This document shows, piece after piece, positions 36,444-44,479 of a stretch of DNA of 64,000 nucleotides (position 1 is its first letter; every line of letters begins with the position of its first letter). The notes under the pieces were generated by a model, which did not search any database, was not told where the DNA came from, and saw nothing but the letters and a program-made list of their open reading frames with translations. The translations under genes were made by a program, and so were the position numbers. Source of the DNA: Candidatus Korobacter versatilis (GTDB taxonomy: Bacteria; Acidobacteriota; Terriglobia; Terriglobales; Acidobacteriaceae); assembly GCA_016185395.1 (NCBI GenBank), contig JACPNR010000013.1, positions 1 through 64,000 on the forward strand, written 5' to 3'.

Positions 36444-36698
36444 ATGGCGAATGAGCAAGGTGGGGACATGCGATTGCTGGTCGAAGAGATCGCCAAGGCT
36501 CTGGTGGACGAACCGGAGCAAGTCCAGGTGAGCGCCGTGGATGGAGAACAGACGACCGTTCTCGAACTGCGCGTCGCTCCCAACGATCTGGGCAAGGTCA
36601 TCGGCAAACAGGGGCGTACGGCGCGTTCCATCCGTACCATCCTGGGCGCCGCCAGCATGAAGCTGAAGAAGCGTTACACGCTGGAGATCCTGGAATGA
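36444..36698 (+). CDS. khpA: KH-domain RNA-binding protein KhpA (YlqC)
   Basis: The 84-residue product is essentially one KH domain with the [15 protein letters not shown] GxxG loop at about residues 50-65. KhpA partners with KhpB/Jag and binds many RNAs. The position between rpsP and rimM is the standard one. AAGGAG lies before the ATG. Confidence 0.9.
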   Translation: MANEQGGDMRLLVEEIAKALVDEPEQVQVSAVDGEQTTVLELRVAPNDLGKVIGKQGRTARSIRTILGAASMKLKKRYTLEILE

Positions 36699-36756
36699 CC
36701 AGCGGCAGGGCCCGCGCGGAGTGATCAGCGAAGAGTAAAGATTCGAGGGAAGCGGC

Positions 36757-37335
36757 ATCGCAAGCCAGGCGTTCATCACCGTAGCGCGTGTCGCGCATAC
36801 GCAGGGACGCCGCGGCGAAGTCGCTGCCGACCTGCACACGGATTTCCCTGAGCGGTTCGCGGAGCGCAAACAAATGTCCGCGCTGTTCGCGGATGGCGCG
36901 CGCCGCGAGTTGCAGCTCGAGGAGTTCTGGTTCCACAAGGGCCGCGTGGTGCTGAAGTTCGCGGGCGTCGAGTCAATCAACGACGCCGAGGCGCTCATCG
37001 GCTGCGAACTGCAGGTGCCGGCCGAGCAGCGGACGCCGCTGCCGGAAGGCATGGCGTACGTCAGCGATCTGGTCGGGTCGTCGTTGTTCGACGGCGCCCG
37101 GTTGGTGGGAAAGATCGCGGACGTGCAGGCAGGCGCGGGCGAAGCGCAACTGCTGGTGGTGAAGGTGGGGACGCGCGAGTTGCTGGTCCCTTTCGCCGCC
37201 GAGTTTGTGAAGACTTTGGACCTGCCGGGCAAGCGCCTCGAGATGGCCCTGCCCGCCGGCTTGCTGGAACTGGATGCTCCGCTCACGGCGGAAGAAAAGC
37301 GTGAGCAGCAGGAACAGGGCCAGGGCGAAGAATAG
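36757..37335 (+). CDS. rimM: ribosome maturation factor RimM, with probable ATC start
   Basis: RimM binds S19 and assists 30S head maturation. The conserved N-terminus (AFITVARVAHTQGRRGEVAA, then DLHTDFPERFAER) is encoded upstream of the first ATG (36874), and the frame is open only from 36739. No ATG, GTG or TTG occurs there. The only codon in the right place is ATC at 36757, six bases after GAGGGA, giving 192 residues, the normal size. The C-terminal PRC-barrel half is intact (LFDGARLVGKIADVQ, LLVPFAAEFVKTLDL). Either ATC is used as a rare start, an ATG has mutated, or the base is an error. Confidence 0.85.
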   Translation: MASQAFITVARVAHTQGRRGEVAADLHTDFPERFAERKQMSALFADGARRELQLEEFWFHKGRVVLKFAGVESINDAEALIGCELQVPAEQRTPLPEGMAYVSDLVGSSLFDGARLVGKIADVQAGAGEAQLLVVKVGTRELLVPFAAEFVKTLDLPGKRLEMALPAGLLELDAPLTAEEKREQQEQGQGEE

Positions 37336-37367
37336 GTTTTGGGCCACTGTGGTCCGTGGACTGACGA

Positions 37368-38189
37368 ATGAAGTTTGAGATATTCACGATCTTCCCAGAC
37401 TTCTTTCAAGGCCCATTGCAACACGGCATCGTGCGCCGCGCGCGCGAAACCGGGCTCATTGACATCCAGATACGCGACCTGCGGGCGTTCACGCGCGATA
37501 AGCATCGCACGGTGGACGACCGTCCGTTCGGCGGTGGCGAGGGCATGGTCTTGAAGCCCGAGCCCATCTTCGAATGCGCCGAGTCGTTGGGCATCGCGCC
37601 GCTTGAAGCACGCAAGGCGGGCACGTCGAAAGACTCCGTGGTGCTGCTCTCGCCGCAAGGCGAGATGTTCCACCAGGGCGTGGCGGAAGAGTTTGCCGGG
37701 CTCGAGCGCCTGGTGCTCATCTGCGGCCGCTACGAAGGCGTGGATGAGCGCGTGGCCGAGCACCTGGCCGACCGCGAGGTCTCCGTGGGAGATTTCGTTC
37801 TGTCGGGCGGAGAACTGGGCGCGGCCATCATCGTAGACGCGGTGGCGCGGCTGGTCCCCGGAGCGCTGGGTAACGAGGCTTCGTCGAAGCAGGAGAGTTT
37901 CAGTTCGCGCGGGGCAGAAAAGGCCGCGGGCATGCCGGATGCGACGTGCGCTTCCGGCGGGTTGCTGGACTACCCGCACTACACGCGTCCCGCGGATTTT
38001 CGCGGCATGCCGGTGCCGGAAGTTCTGGTCAACGGTAACCACGACGAGATCCGGCGGTGGCGCCGGCGTCGCGCGCTGGAGAAGACGTTGCGGAACCGGC
38101 CCGGCCTGCTGCACGAGGTCGCGCTGAGTGAGGAAGATAAAAGTTTGATCGCCGAGCTCGGCAACGAGCGCGGCGGCAGAAGCCAGTAA
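37368..38189 (+). CDS. trmD: tRNA (guanine37-N1)-methyltransferase
   Basis: TrmD makes m1G37, which prevents frameshifting. The 273-residue product starts [20 protein letters not shown]. It has [33 protein letters not shown] and the knot motif [14 protein letters not shown]. Between ESFS and [15 protein letters not shown] about 17 extra residues are inserted ([19 protein letters not shown]), a flexible loop before the C-terminal domain. It lies 32 bases after rimM. Confidence 0.96.
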   Translation: MKFEIFTIFPDFFQGPLQHGIVRRARETGLIDIQIRDLRAFTRDKHRTVDDRPFGGGEGMVLKPEPIFECAESLGIAPLEARKAGTSKDSVVLLSPQGEMFHQGVAEEFAGLERLVLICGRYEGVDERVAEHLADREVSVGDFVLSGGELGAAIIVDAVARLVPGALGNEASSKQESFSSRGAEKAAGMPDATCASGGLLDYPHYTRPADFRGMPVPEVLVNGNHDEIRRWRRRRALEKTLRNRPGLLHEVALSEEDKSLIAELGNERGGRSQ

Positions 38190-38214
38190 AGTTCAGGAGC
38201 AGAAGGAAAACACA

Positions 38215-38562
38215 ATGTCGATCTCACCCATCATGGATAAAGTCCTCGCCAAGCTGCAGCGCACGGACATCCCCGTGCTCACCCCGGGCGACAACGTGCG
38301 CGTGCACGTGAAGATCAAGGAAGGCGACAAGGAACGTCTGCAGGCGTTCGAGGGCACGGTCATCGCCATCAACAACGGGCCGCAGGGCACCTTCACCGTC
38401 CGCAAGGTCAGCTTCGGACACGGCGTGGAACGCATCTTCCCGCGCAACTCCAAGGTACTCGACAAGGTGGAGGTGCTGCGCTCCGGCAAAGTCCGCCGCG
38501 CCAAGCTCTTCTACCTGCGCGACCTCAAGGGCAAGGCCGCCCGTCTCCGCGAAGCGGAGTAA
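38215..38562 (+). CDS. rplS: 50S ribosomal protein L19
   Basis: The 115-residue L19 shows the usual start, [46 protein letters not shown] and [26 protein letters not shown] lies before the ATG. It sits at the 30S/50S interface and is the last strictly translational gene of the cluster; an inverted repeat follows within ten bases. Confidence 0.96.
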   Translation: MSISPIMDKVLAKLQRTDIPVLTPGDNVRVHVKIKEGDKERLQAFEGTVIAINNGPQGTFTVRKVSFGHGVERIFPRNSKVLDKVEVLRSGKVRRAKLFYLRDLKGKAARLREAE

Positions 38563-38569
38563 CACACCT

Positions 38570-38689
38570 CACCGCCGAGGCGCAGAGGACGCCGAGAAGT
38601 TCCACTTCTTCTCGTTCCTGCGCCTTTTTCCTATGGGAAAGTCGAAGTAATATCTGTTTGGTTCCTCGGCGCCCTGCGCCTCGGCGGTG
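38570..38689. repeat. CCGAGGCGCAGAGG inverted repeat
   Basis: Arm 38570-38596 (CACCGCCGAGGCGCAGAGGA...) pairs with 38665-38689 (CTCGGCGCCCTGCGCCTCGG...), with a ~68-nt loop. It begins seven bases after the rplS stop and ends four bases before the rnhB TTG start. Confidence 0.7.
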
Positions 38690-38693
38690 AATT

Positions 38694-39455
38694 TTGCCTC
38701 GCAAGTTGAAACTCGTCTCGCCGGACGGCAAGCCGCTCTCGAAGGCCGCCGCCAAGCTCCGCCTGCTCAAGCGCCTGAAGTGCACCACGCGCTACGAGAA
38801 ACGCGCGTGGGATTCCGGCGCGAAACTCGTCGCCGGCGTGGACGAAGTCGGCCGCGGCTCGCTCTTTGGGCCCGTGGTCGCAGCCGCCGTGATCCTCGAT
38901 CCAAACGACCGCATCAAGGGACTGCGCGACTCGAAGCTGCTGCCCGCGGAACGCCGCCAGTTGCTCGCCGAACGCATCCGCGAGCGCGCCATCGCGTGGG
39001 CCATCGCCGCGGTGGACTCCGCGCGCATCGACCAGATCAACATCTACCAGGCGTCGCGGGTGGCGATGATGGCAGCGCTCGCGCAACTCGACCCCGCGCC
39101 CGACCACCTGCTCATCGACGCCATGCGGCTCGACTGGCCTTCCGCCGAAGCGCCGTGTCCGCAGACCAAGCTCATCCATGGCGACGCGCTGTCTGCTTCG
39201 ATCGCCGCCGCGTCCATCATCGCCAAGGTCGAACGCGACCGCATGGTCAGCGCGTGGGACCTGGTCTTCCCTATCTACCGGCTGGCGTCGAACAAGGGAT
39301 ACTTCACTAAGCACCACGCCGCCACGCTGCGCGAGCACGGCCCCTCGCCGCTGCACCGGCAATCGTTCGCGCCGGTGTGGATGGCGTCGCACCCGCAGGA
39401 AGTCCTCGAGTTCATGTTGGAAGAAAAGGAGCAGGAGTTAGTAGCTGGTAGTTAG
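38694..39455 (+). CDS. rnhB: ribonuclease HII
   Basis: The 253-residue enzyme removes ribonucleotides and RNA primers from DNA. The catalytic acids are in AGVDEVGRGSLFGPVVAA (Asp-Glu) and in HLLIDAMRL; SIAAASIIAKVERD and NKGYFTKHH follow. TTG 38694 is the start available in frame. An N-terminal basic extension (~45 residues) precedes the fold. The last residues (ELVAGS) and the stop are encoded by the first units of a heptamer array, so the natural C-terminus has been reshaped by the repeat. Confidence 0.93.
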   Translation: MPRKLKLVSPDGKPLSKAAAKLRLLKRLKCTTRYEKRAWDSGAKLVAGVDEVGRGSLFGPVVAAAVILDPNDRIKGLRDSKLLPAERRQLLAERIRERAIAWAIAAVDSARIDQINIYQASRVAMMAALAQLDPAPDHLLIDAMRLDWPSAEAPCPQTKLIHGDALSASIAAASIIAKVERDRMVSAWDLVFPIYRLASNKGYFTKHHAATLREHGPSPLHRQSFAPVWMASHPQEVLEFMLEEKEQELVAGS

Positions 39456-39504
39456 GAGTTAGCGGGAATGGCGAGCTAACTCCTAACTACTAACTCCTAT
39501 CTCC
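39435..39504. repeat. inverted heptamer array overlapping the rnhB stop
   Basis: Phased units GAGTTAG, TAGCTGG, TAGTTAG and GAGTTAG (39435-39462) contain the rnhB stop codon (39453-39455). Bases 39475-39504 (GCTAACTCCTAACTACTAAC...) are the inverse arm. It is the same word family as the array at 7026. Confidence 0.82.
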
Positions 39505-39509
39505 TGGGT

Positions 39510-40130
39510 TCAATAGACTTCCAGGTGGAACCTGCTCACGCGGTCGCCGGCGGGGTCGAGCACTTCGAGCACGATGCGGTCGCTGAGCGGCACCTTGCCC
39601 AGATCGAACGACACGCGATAGACGCGCTCGTCATACGGCACGTCGCCCGGGACGCCGATCATCTTCACCGCAGCCGGCTCCAGCGTGCGCATCTCGATGC
39701 CGTGGAAGATCTTCACGCGGAATCCCAGCTTCAGCAGGTAGTCGTTCACGCTGTCCTGGGCGGGCACCGGATACGGGTCCACGTCGTCACCCGTGAGCTT
39801 GTTCCGCTTGCAGCTCGCCGTCACGCGGAAGTCCATGGCCTGCGGGAAGTCCTGCACCTCGCGCCCATCCGGTCCCTCGACCACGATCTGGCTGTCGCGC
39901 TCGTGGCGCTTCAGCCCCTCAAACGCCGCGCTTTCCGCCGACGCCATCAGGTAAATGGTCTTTTTTGCCGGCTGGAGTCGCAGCACGTCCATACCAAGCG
40001 GCACCACCGTGTGGAAGTCATATTCCCATAATGAGGACTTGGTTGCCGGTCCCGCCGCCAATACCGCCGTGGCCAGGGCGAGCGTAACCGCTAGAGTCGT
40101 CAAGCGCCGGGTGTGGGTTGTATGCTGCAT
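39510..40130 (-). CDS. exported protein of unknown function
   Basis: The 206-residue product from ATG 40130 (MQHTTHTRRLTTLAVTLALA) has a signal peptide. The mature part is beta-rich, with YDFHTVVPLGMDVLRLQPAK, FPQAMDFRVTASCKRNKLTG and RVYRVSFDLGKVPLSDRIVL. It looks like a conserved periplasmic protein, but I do not recognise a family. It converges with rnhB across a heptamer hairpin and is divergent from the LmbE gene. Confidence 0.65.
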   Translation of the reverse strand: MQHTTHTRRLTTLAVTLALATAVLAAGPATKSSLWEYDFHTVVPLGMDVLRLQPAKKTIYLMASAESAAFEGLKRHERDSQIVVEGPDGREVQDFPQAMDFRVTASCKRNKLTGDDVDPYPVPAQDSVNDYLLKLGFRVKIFHGIEMRTLEPAAVKMIGVPGDVPYDERVYRVSFDLGKVPLSDRIVLEVLDPAGDRVSRFHLEVY

Positions 40131-40219
40131 AGGGGATGCAGTCGCCAACTAGCGGCCACTCCACCTTCTCCTACAGCAACTCACAGGCCAAACCCTTGAC
40201 CGGACGGTGCCCGCGCTAA

Positions 40220-40978
40220 ATGCTGCGACTCCTTTGCGTTACCGCCCATCCTGACGACGAAGCTGGCGGGTTCGGCGGCTCGCTCCTTGTCTATCGCGCC
40301 CGCGGGGTCGAGACCTTTGTCGTCTGCCTCACCCCCGGCCAGGCGGCGCGCAACCGCGGCGGGGCGAAGAATGACGCCGAGCTCTCCGCCGTGCGCCGCG
40401 AGGAGTTCGCGCGCGCCTGCAAGATCCTGAACATCAGCCGCGGCGAGGTGCTCGACTATCCCGACGCCGCACTCGACCGCCAGGATTTTCAGGCCGTCGC
40501 GGGCGTGCTGGTGCGGCGCATCCGGGAGATACGTCCCCAGGTCGTGGCAACGTTCGGCGCCGAAGGCGCCATCACCGCCCATCCGGACCACACGATGGCT
40601 TCCCTTCTCGCGACCGCCGCGTATCACTGGGCAGGACGCAGCAACCGTTTCACCGACCAGCTCGACGCCGGCCTGAAGCCGCATCGCGCGCAGAAGCTCT
40701 ACTACGCCAGCGCGCTCGCCACCATCCCCGATTATCCGCAGCCGGTCTCGCTCGCGCCCGTGACCACCGTCATCGACATCGGCGCCCAGAACCTCGACAC
40801 CAAGATCGCCGCCTTCGCCGCGCACACCTCGCAGAACCCGCTGCTGCCACGCTTCGAGGCAACCATGCGCGACCGGGGACCAGTCGAACGGTTCCACCTT
40901 GCCGCGACGACCACGCCCCGCATGGCAGGCACGGCGGTCGAGACTGATTTATTTGCTGGCGTGCGCGAGGACGAGTAG
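40220..40978 (+). CDS. PIG-L/LmbE-family deacetylase
   Basis: The 252-residue zinc deacetylase has AHPDDEAGGFGG at residues 9-20 (zinc-binding His-x-Asp-Asp) and AHPDHTMAS in the middle with the third ligand. The family removes N-acetyl groups from GlcNAc-containing lipids or thiol cofactors (PIG-L, MshB, BshB). Which substrate is used is unclear. There is no signal peptide. A REP-like element lies 20 bases downstream. Confidence 0.87.
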   Translation: MLRLLCVTAHPDDEAGGFGGSLLVYRARGVETFVVCLTPGQAARNRGGAKNDAELSAVRREEFARACKILNISRGEVLDYPDAALDRQDFQAVAGVLVRRIREIRPQVVATFGAEGAITAHPDHTMASLLATAAYHWAGRSNRFTDQLDAGLKPHRAQKLYYASALATIPDYPQPVSLAPVTTVIDIGAQNLDTKIAAFAAHTSQNPLLPRFEATMRDRGPVERFHLAATTTPRMAGTAVETDLFAGVREDE

Positions 40979-40997
40979 CGAGCACCGGCACACGGCA

Positions 40998-41042
40998 GCG
41001 CCGGCGTCGCGCCGGCTGTAGCGGCGGCATCCTGCCGCCGCT
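40998..41042 (-). repeat. REP-like double-hairpin element, copy 2 (inverted)
   Basis: This is the reverse complement of the elements at 35486 and 43405: GCGCCGGCGTCGCGCCGGC, then TGTAGCGGCGGCATCCTGCC, then GCCGCT. It lies after the LmbE-family gene. Confidence 0.8.
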
Positions 41043-41117
41043 TGTCTGCCGAGGCAGGATGCTGTCTCAGCCCGCTGCAGGCGAAGCATCGTAAAGGCAG
41101 ACAGCGCAGCGCGCAGC

Positions 41118-41375
41118 CTACTTCTTTTTCTTTTTCGGCTTCTCTTCGGTCGCGCCCGGGATGGTCCCCATCACCGAGGCGAGGACCTGGTTGAAGGCCT
41201 CCTCCTTGGTCAGTTCCTTCTTCTTCCCGGTCTGCCCGGGACGGTAGGTGTGCTCGTAGTCGCAGGTGCGGCAGCGGACGCGGCTGACCTCACTGCCCTC
41301 CATCGAGACGACGGTGTGGTCCATCACGCGCTTGCAGCGCGAGCAATATGCGTCAATGTAATCGCCCACCCTCAT
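41118..41375 (-). CDS. small zinc-ribbon protein with basic tail
   Basis: The 85-residue product from ATG 41375 (MRVGDYIDAYCSRCKRVMDH) has two Cys pairs (CSRC and CRTC), forming one zinc ribbon, a helical linker (LTKEEAFNQVLASVMG), and a KKKKK end. It looks like a nucleic-acid-binding ribbon, but no family is recognised. A heptamer array lies upstream of its start. Confidence 0.65.
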   Translation of the reverse strand: MRVGDYIDAYCSRCKRVMDHTVVSMEGSEVSRVRCRTCDYEHTYRPGQTGKKKELTKEEAFNQVLASVMGTIPGATEEKPKKKKK

Positions 41376-41392
41376 GGCGCGGGAGTCTAACA

Positions 41393-41427
41393 CACAGTCC
41401 ACAGTGCACAGCGGACAGTCCACAGTG
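41393..41427. repeat. five-unit CACAGTC heptamer array
   Basis: CACAGTC, CACAGTG, CACAGCG, GACAGTC and CACAGTG are exactly phased, beginning 17 bases upstream of the zinc-ribbon gene start. The same word family occurs at 44024, 44442 and 58281. Confidence 0.85.
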
Positions 41428-41509
41428 GCCGAAAGGCGATAGCCTAGTCGTCTGCACGGAGCTCGCTTGGCGGCCTAGCGCGCACTAGGCTGCTGATATC
41501 ATCTCGGCT

Positions 41510-42199
41510 GTGACCACGGCGCGCGGCAAGTTCATCACCATCGAGGGCCTCGACGGCTGCGGCAAGTCCACGCAGCTCGAGCGCCTCGCCGTCGCCCTGC
41601 GCAAGCAAGGGATGAACGTGGTCACCACGCGAGAACCCGGCGGCACCGCCATCGGCGAGAAGGTGCGCGCCGTGTTGCTCGATTCGCGCACCGCCGGCCT
41701 CGACCCCTGGGCCGAACTCGCGCTCATGTTCGCCGCGCGTGCGCAGCACATCGCCGAGGTCATCCGGCCGGCGCTGGAGCGCGGCAAGTTCGTCCTCTGC
41801 GACCGCTTTACCGATTCCTCCGAGGCCTACCAGGGTGGCGGACGCCAGCTCGGTTCGGAGCCGGTGCTCACGCTCCATCGCACGCTGTGCGGCGGACTGC
41901 AGCCTGACCTCACCATCCTGATGGATTCCGACGTCGCCGCCAGCGTGGAGCGCGCCCGCCGCCGCAACCAGCAGAATCCCGGCCAGCAACACGATGAGAA
42001 CCGGTTCGAGTCCGAGAGCCGGGCGTTCTTCGAGCGGGTTCGCGGAACCTTCCTCGCCATCGCGGAGCGCGAGCCGCAGCGAGTGGCGGTGGTCAACGCG
42101 CGCCGCCAGCCCGACCCGGTCTCGGAAGAGATACTCGGCATCGTGCGCGAGCGCTTGCTGGGTTCCAAAGAAACGCCCGCGGCCGGAGGGCGCCGCTGA
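41510..42199 (+). CDS. tmk: thymidylate kinase
   Basis: The 229-residue kinase converts dTMP to dTDP. The P-loop is IEGLDGCGKSTQ, followed by TTREPGGTAIGE, FVLCDRFTDSSEAYQGGGR and the LID with ARRRNQQNPG. It starts at GTG 41510. The gene overlaps holB (stop TGA 42197-42199, next ATG 42199), a common tmk-holB pairing that links dTTP supply with replication. Confidence 0.95.
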   Translation: MTTARGKFITIEGLDGCGKSTQLERLAVALRKQGMNVVTTREPGGTAIGEKVRAVLLDSRTAGLDPWAELALMFAARAQHIAEVIRPALERGKFVLCDRFTDSSEAYQGGGRQLGSEPVLTLHRTLCGGLQPDLTILMDSDVAASVERARRRNQQNPGQQHDENRFESESRAFFERVRGTFLAIAEREPQRVAVVNARRQPDPVSEEILGIVRERLLGSKETPAAGGRR

Positions 42200-43299
42200 T
42201 GGGCTTCTCCGCCTTCCATGGCAACCAGGAGACGGTCACGCGCCTGCGCGAGATGATCGCGCGCGACCGCCTGCCGCACGCCGTGGTCCTCGCCGGGCCG
42301 CGCGGCGCCGGCAAATACACGCTCGCGCAGATGGCCGCCAAGGCCATGAATTGTCTCGAAGCGAAGCCGCGCGGCGGCAGCGCCGAGCCTGCTGATTTCT
42401 GCGGACGCTGCTCCAACTGCCTGCGCATCGCGCAGGCCGACGACCTCGACGGGCGTTTTACCGAGGCGGTGGAGGCGCGCGAGGGCCTCAAAGACGCCGA
42501 CAAGAAAGACACCCGCGTCATGGTGCAGACGCACCCGGACGTCCTTGTCATCCCGCCCGACCCGCCCCAGATGATGATCAAGGTCGGCCAGGTGCGCCAC
42601 GTCGTGGACAACATCTACTTCAAGCCGCAGGAAGGCCGCGAGCGCGTCTTCATCTTCACCTCAACGGCCTTCATCCGCGAGGCGGAGAACTCGCTGCTCA
42701 AGGTGCTGGAAGAGCCGCCCGAGTTCGCGACCATCTTCCTGCTGGCGGAAAACGTCGGCGAGCTGCTGCCCACCATCCGCTCGCGCTGCGTCACGCTCAC
42801 CCTCGGCGCGCTGCCGGTGGCGGAAGTCGAGGCGTCGCTGGCGCAACGCCCGGAACTCGCGGCCAAGCAGCGCGCGCTGGTCGCGCGCCTGGCGCAGGGC
42901 GCCATCGGACGCGCCCGCACGTTCGACCTCGCCGGCTACATCGCCTCGCGCACCGATGCGCTCACGCTGCTGCGCTCTGCTGTGAGCAGCGACGACCACA
43001 CCTCGCTGTTCAAAGTGACGGAGACGTATCGCGCCGGCGCCGAAGGCAAAGGCAAGACCGACCAGCTCCTGCGCGCGCTCTACCTGCTGCTCGAGGACTT
43101 GATGTTCGCGAAGTCAGGGACGCCGGATCTCATCCGCAACCTCGACATCGCGACCGACATCACGCGCCTGGCGCAATCCGTCACCTTCGACTGGATCGCC
43201 GCCGCCGCGCGCGAGCTCTCCGAGGTGGAGCGCGGCATGCGGCGGAACCTGCTGCGCTCGTTGTCGCTGGATGCGTTTGCGGTGGGGATGGAGCGGTAG
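42199..43299 (+). CDS. holB: DNA polymerase III subunit delta'
   Basis: The 366-residue clamp-loader subunit has a modified P-loop (AGPRGAGKYTLAQMAAKAM), a zinc module (CGRCSNCLRI, with an earlier Cys at NCLEAK), NSLLKVLEEPPEFATIFLL and sensor-like IRSRCVTLTL. An acidic insertion (EAVEAREGLKDADKKD) follows the zinc module. It opens the sliding clamp together with the gamma/tau and delta subunits. Translation is coupled to tmk. Confidence 0.9.
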   Translation: MGFSAFHGNQETVTRLREMIARDRLPHAVVLAGPRGAGKYTLAQMAAKAMNCLEAKPRGGSAEPADFCGRCSNCLRIAQADDLDGRFTEAVEAREGLKDADKKDTRVMVQTHPDVLVIPPDPPQMMIKVGQVRHVVDNIYFKPQEGRERVFIFTSTAFIREAENSLLKVLEEPPEFATIFLLAENVGELLPTIRSRCVTLTLGALPVAEVEASLAQRPELAAKQRALVARLAQGAIGRARTFDLAGYIASRTDALTLLRSAVSSDDHTSLFKVTETYRAGAEGKGKTDQLLRALYLLLEDLMFAKSGTPDLIRNLDIATDITRLAQSVTFDWIAAAARELSEVERGMRRNLLRSLSLDAFAVGMER

Positions 43300-43404
43300 C
43301 TCAGCCGTGCCTACGGCACTGTGTCCTGCTGCAGCGATCCCAGCGCTGAAGCGCTGGGCTAGATTCGGCCGCCCGCTATGCGGGCTCATTTCTTGGTGGT
43401 GCGC

Positions 43405-43452
43405 AGCGGCGGCAGGATGCCGCCGCTACAGCCGGCGGGACGCCGGCCCTAC
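43405..43452 (+). repeat. REP-like double-hairpin element, copy 3
   Basis: AGCGGCGGCAGGATGCCGCC, then GCTACAGCCGGCGGGACGCC, then GGCCCTAC; same orientation as copy 1, with a shared GGTGGYGCGCA flank. It ends at the stop codon of the Hfq-like gene. Confidence 0.82.
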
Positions 43453-43868
43453 TATCGCTTGTTGCCGGAGCCGTTCCCAGTGCCGCTCTCGTCCTTGTAG
43501 ATGTACTTGATGCTCGGCTTATAGAGCAGGACATTGGCGTTGCCGGAGCGGCTGATCTTGATGCAATCGCGGTCGTACCACTCGATGGTCCCGCGCACCT
43601 GCTCGCCGTCTTTCAGCACGACGACCAGTTGCGTGTGCGTCTGCATCTGCTTCTGGTAGTAGAAGTTCTCCGCGTGCGTCTGCTCGGGTGGCACGACCTT
43701 GCGGCCGCCGCCTGCGGGACGCTCCCGCCGCTCGCCCTGCTCCGGACGCGTCAACGTAGGCCGGATCAGCTTCCGGTTCGAAAAATCGTCGTTCGCCGAC
43801 GTGCCCGGCTGCGCGTCGGCAGCCCCCTCGGGCGCGCGCCGTGCGGCGGTGGAGGAGTCTTCTTTCAT
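43452..43868 (-). CDS. hfq: Hfq-like Sm-fold RNA chaperone with long N-terminal extension
   Basis: The C-terminal ~70 residues of the 138-residue product carry the Sm core (AENFYYQKQMQTHTQLVVVL, then KDGEQVRGTIEWYDRDCIKI, then YKPSIKYIYKDE). Instead of the usual short N-terminus there are about 65 residues rich in Pro, Arg and Gly (APEGAADAQPGTSANDDFSN, RKLIRPTLTRP). ATG 43868 is chosen because AAGAGGG precedes it. Hfq pairs sRNAs with mRNAs. The KHA-type Sm2 residues of E. coli Hfq are replaced by YKPS, so ring chemistry may differ. Confidence 0.82.
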   Translation of the reverse strand: MKEDSSTAARRAPEGAADAQPGTSANDDFSNRKLIRPTLTRPEQGERRERPAGGGRKVVPPEQTHAENFYYQKQMQTHTQLVVVLKDGEQVRGTIEWYDRDCIKISRSGNANVLLYKPSIKYIYKDESGTGNGSGNKR

Positions 43869-44023
43869 CGCCAGGCCCTCTTGCTGGACCCGCACCGGCC
43901 GGACGGCATACCTGCGCCACATGCGTTCGGGCGCTGCTTCTTCCATCCGGGAAATTCGATGCAGGCTAGATTTGTTGGTAACCCTATCACAGGCGGAAGT
44001 GGACAGTCCACGCTCCAGCGAGG

Positions 44024-44065
44024 GTGGACAGTGCACAGTGGACAGCGGACGTTCGACAGCGAACG
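44024..44065. repeat. six-unit GTGGACA heptamer array
   Basis: GTGGACA, GTGCACA, GTGGACA, GCGGACG, TTCGACA and GCGAACG are phased over 42 bases and end four bases from the stop of the four-helix-bundle pseudogene. A looser stretch of the same word starts at 44001. Confidence 0.82.
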
Positions 44066-44069
44066 CTGA

Positions 44070-44424
44070 TCAGTCGCGCTGGATCGACCGAATCAGCCCA
44101 TTGAGGATTCGAGCGAGTTCCTCAATCCGCTCCTCTACCGCGGCGCAGGCCTTGGCACTGATGTATTCGAGATTGCGCGCAATCAGCATTTGAGTCTGCA
44201 CCTCCGCCAGCGAGCCGCGCGCCTGATGGAGGAAGTGACGGAAATCAGGTCCTGAGTGGCGAGATTGCCCTTCCGCGATATTGCTTGGCACTGAAACGGC
44301 ATCGCGGCGCAGCTGAGCTGTCAGGCCGAACCGCTCGTCGGCGGGGAAGGACTTCGTTACGGCGTAGACTTCGGTCACCCATCGCCCTCTGCCAGGCGAT
44401 AAGCTCTTTGAAGTCACTCGACAT
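44070..44424 (-). pseudogene. four-helix-bundle (S23/IVS-type) protein gene with a frameshift
   Basis: Starting at ATG 44424 the frame reads MSSDFKELIAWQRAM, the typical opening of the 23S-IVS four-helix-bundle family. It then shifts. The +1 frame continues VTEVYAVTKSFPADERFGLT, AQLRRDAVSVPSNIAEGQSR and FRHFLHQARGSLAEVQTQML to the stop at 44070. Removing one base from the CCC at 44378-44380 (plus strand) restores a single 118-residue protein. It is either a recent indel or a sequencing error. CAGTCCA-type heptamer arrays lie on both sides. Confidence 0.75.
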
Positions 44425-44441
44425 GCAGCCTCACTCAGCGC

Positions 44442-44476
44442 GCTGTCCACTGTGCGCTGTCCACCGTCCACTTCCA
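44442..44476. repeat. five-unit GCTGTCC heptamer array
   Basis: GCTGTCC, ACTGTGC, GCTGTCC, ACCGTCC and ACTTCCA are phased and stop three bases before the dcd stop codon. They are inverse in sense to the array at 44024, so the pseudogene between them is bracketed by an inverted pair. Confidence 0.8.
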
Positions 44477-44479
44477 CAG

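Noticed and set aside
36874-37335. rimM starting at ATG 36874
   Set aside because: This would remove about 40 conserved N-terminal residues that are clearly encoded upstream in the same frame.
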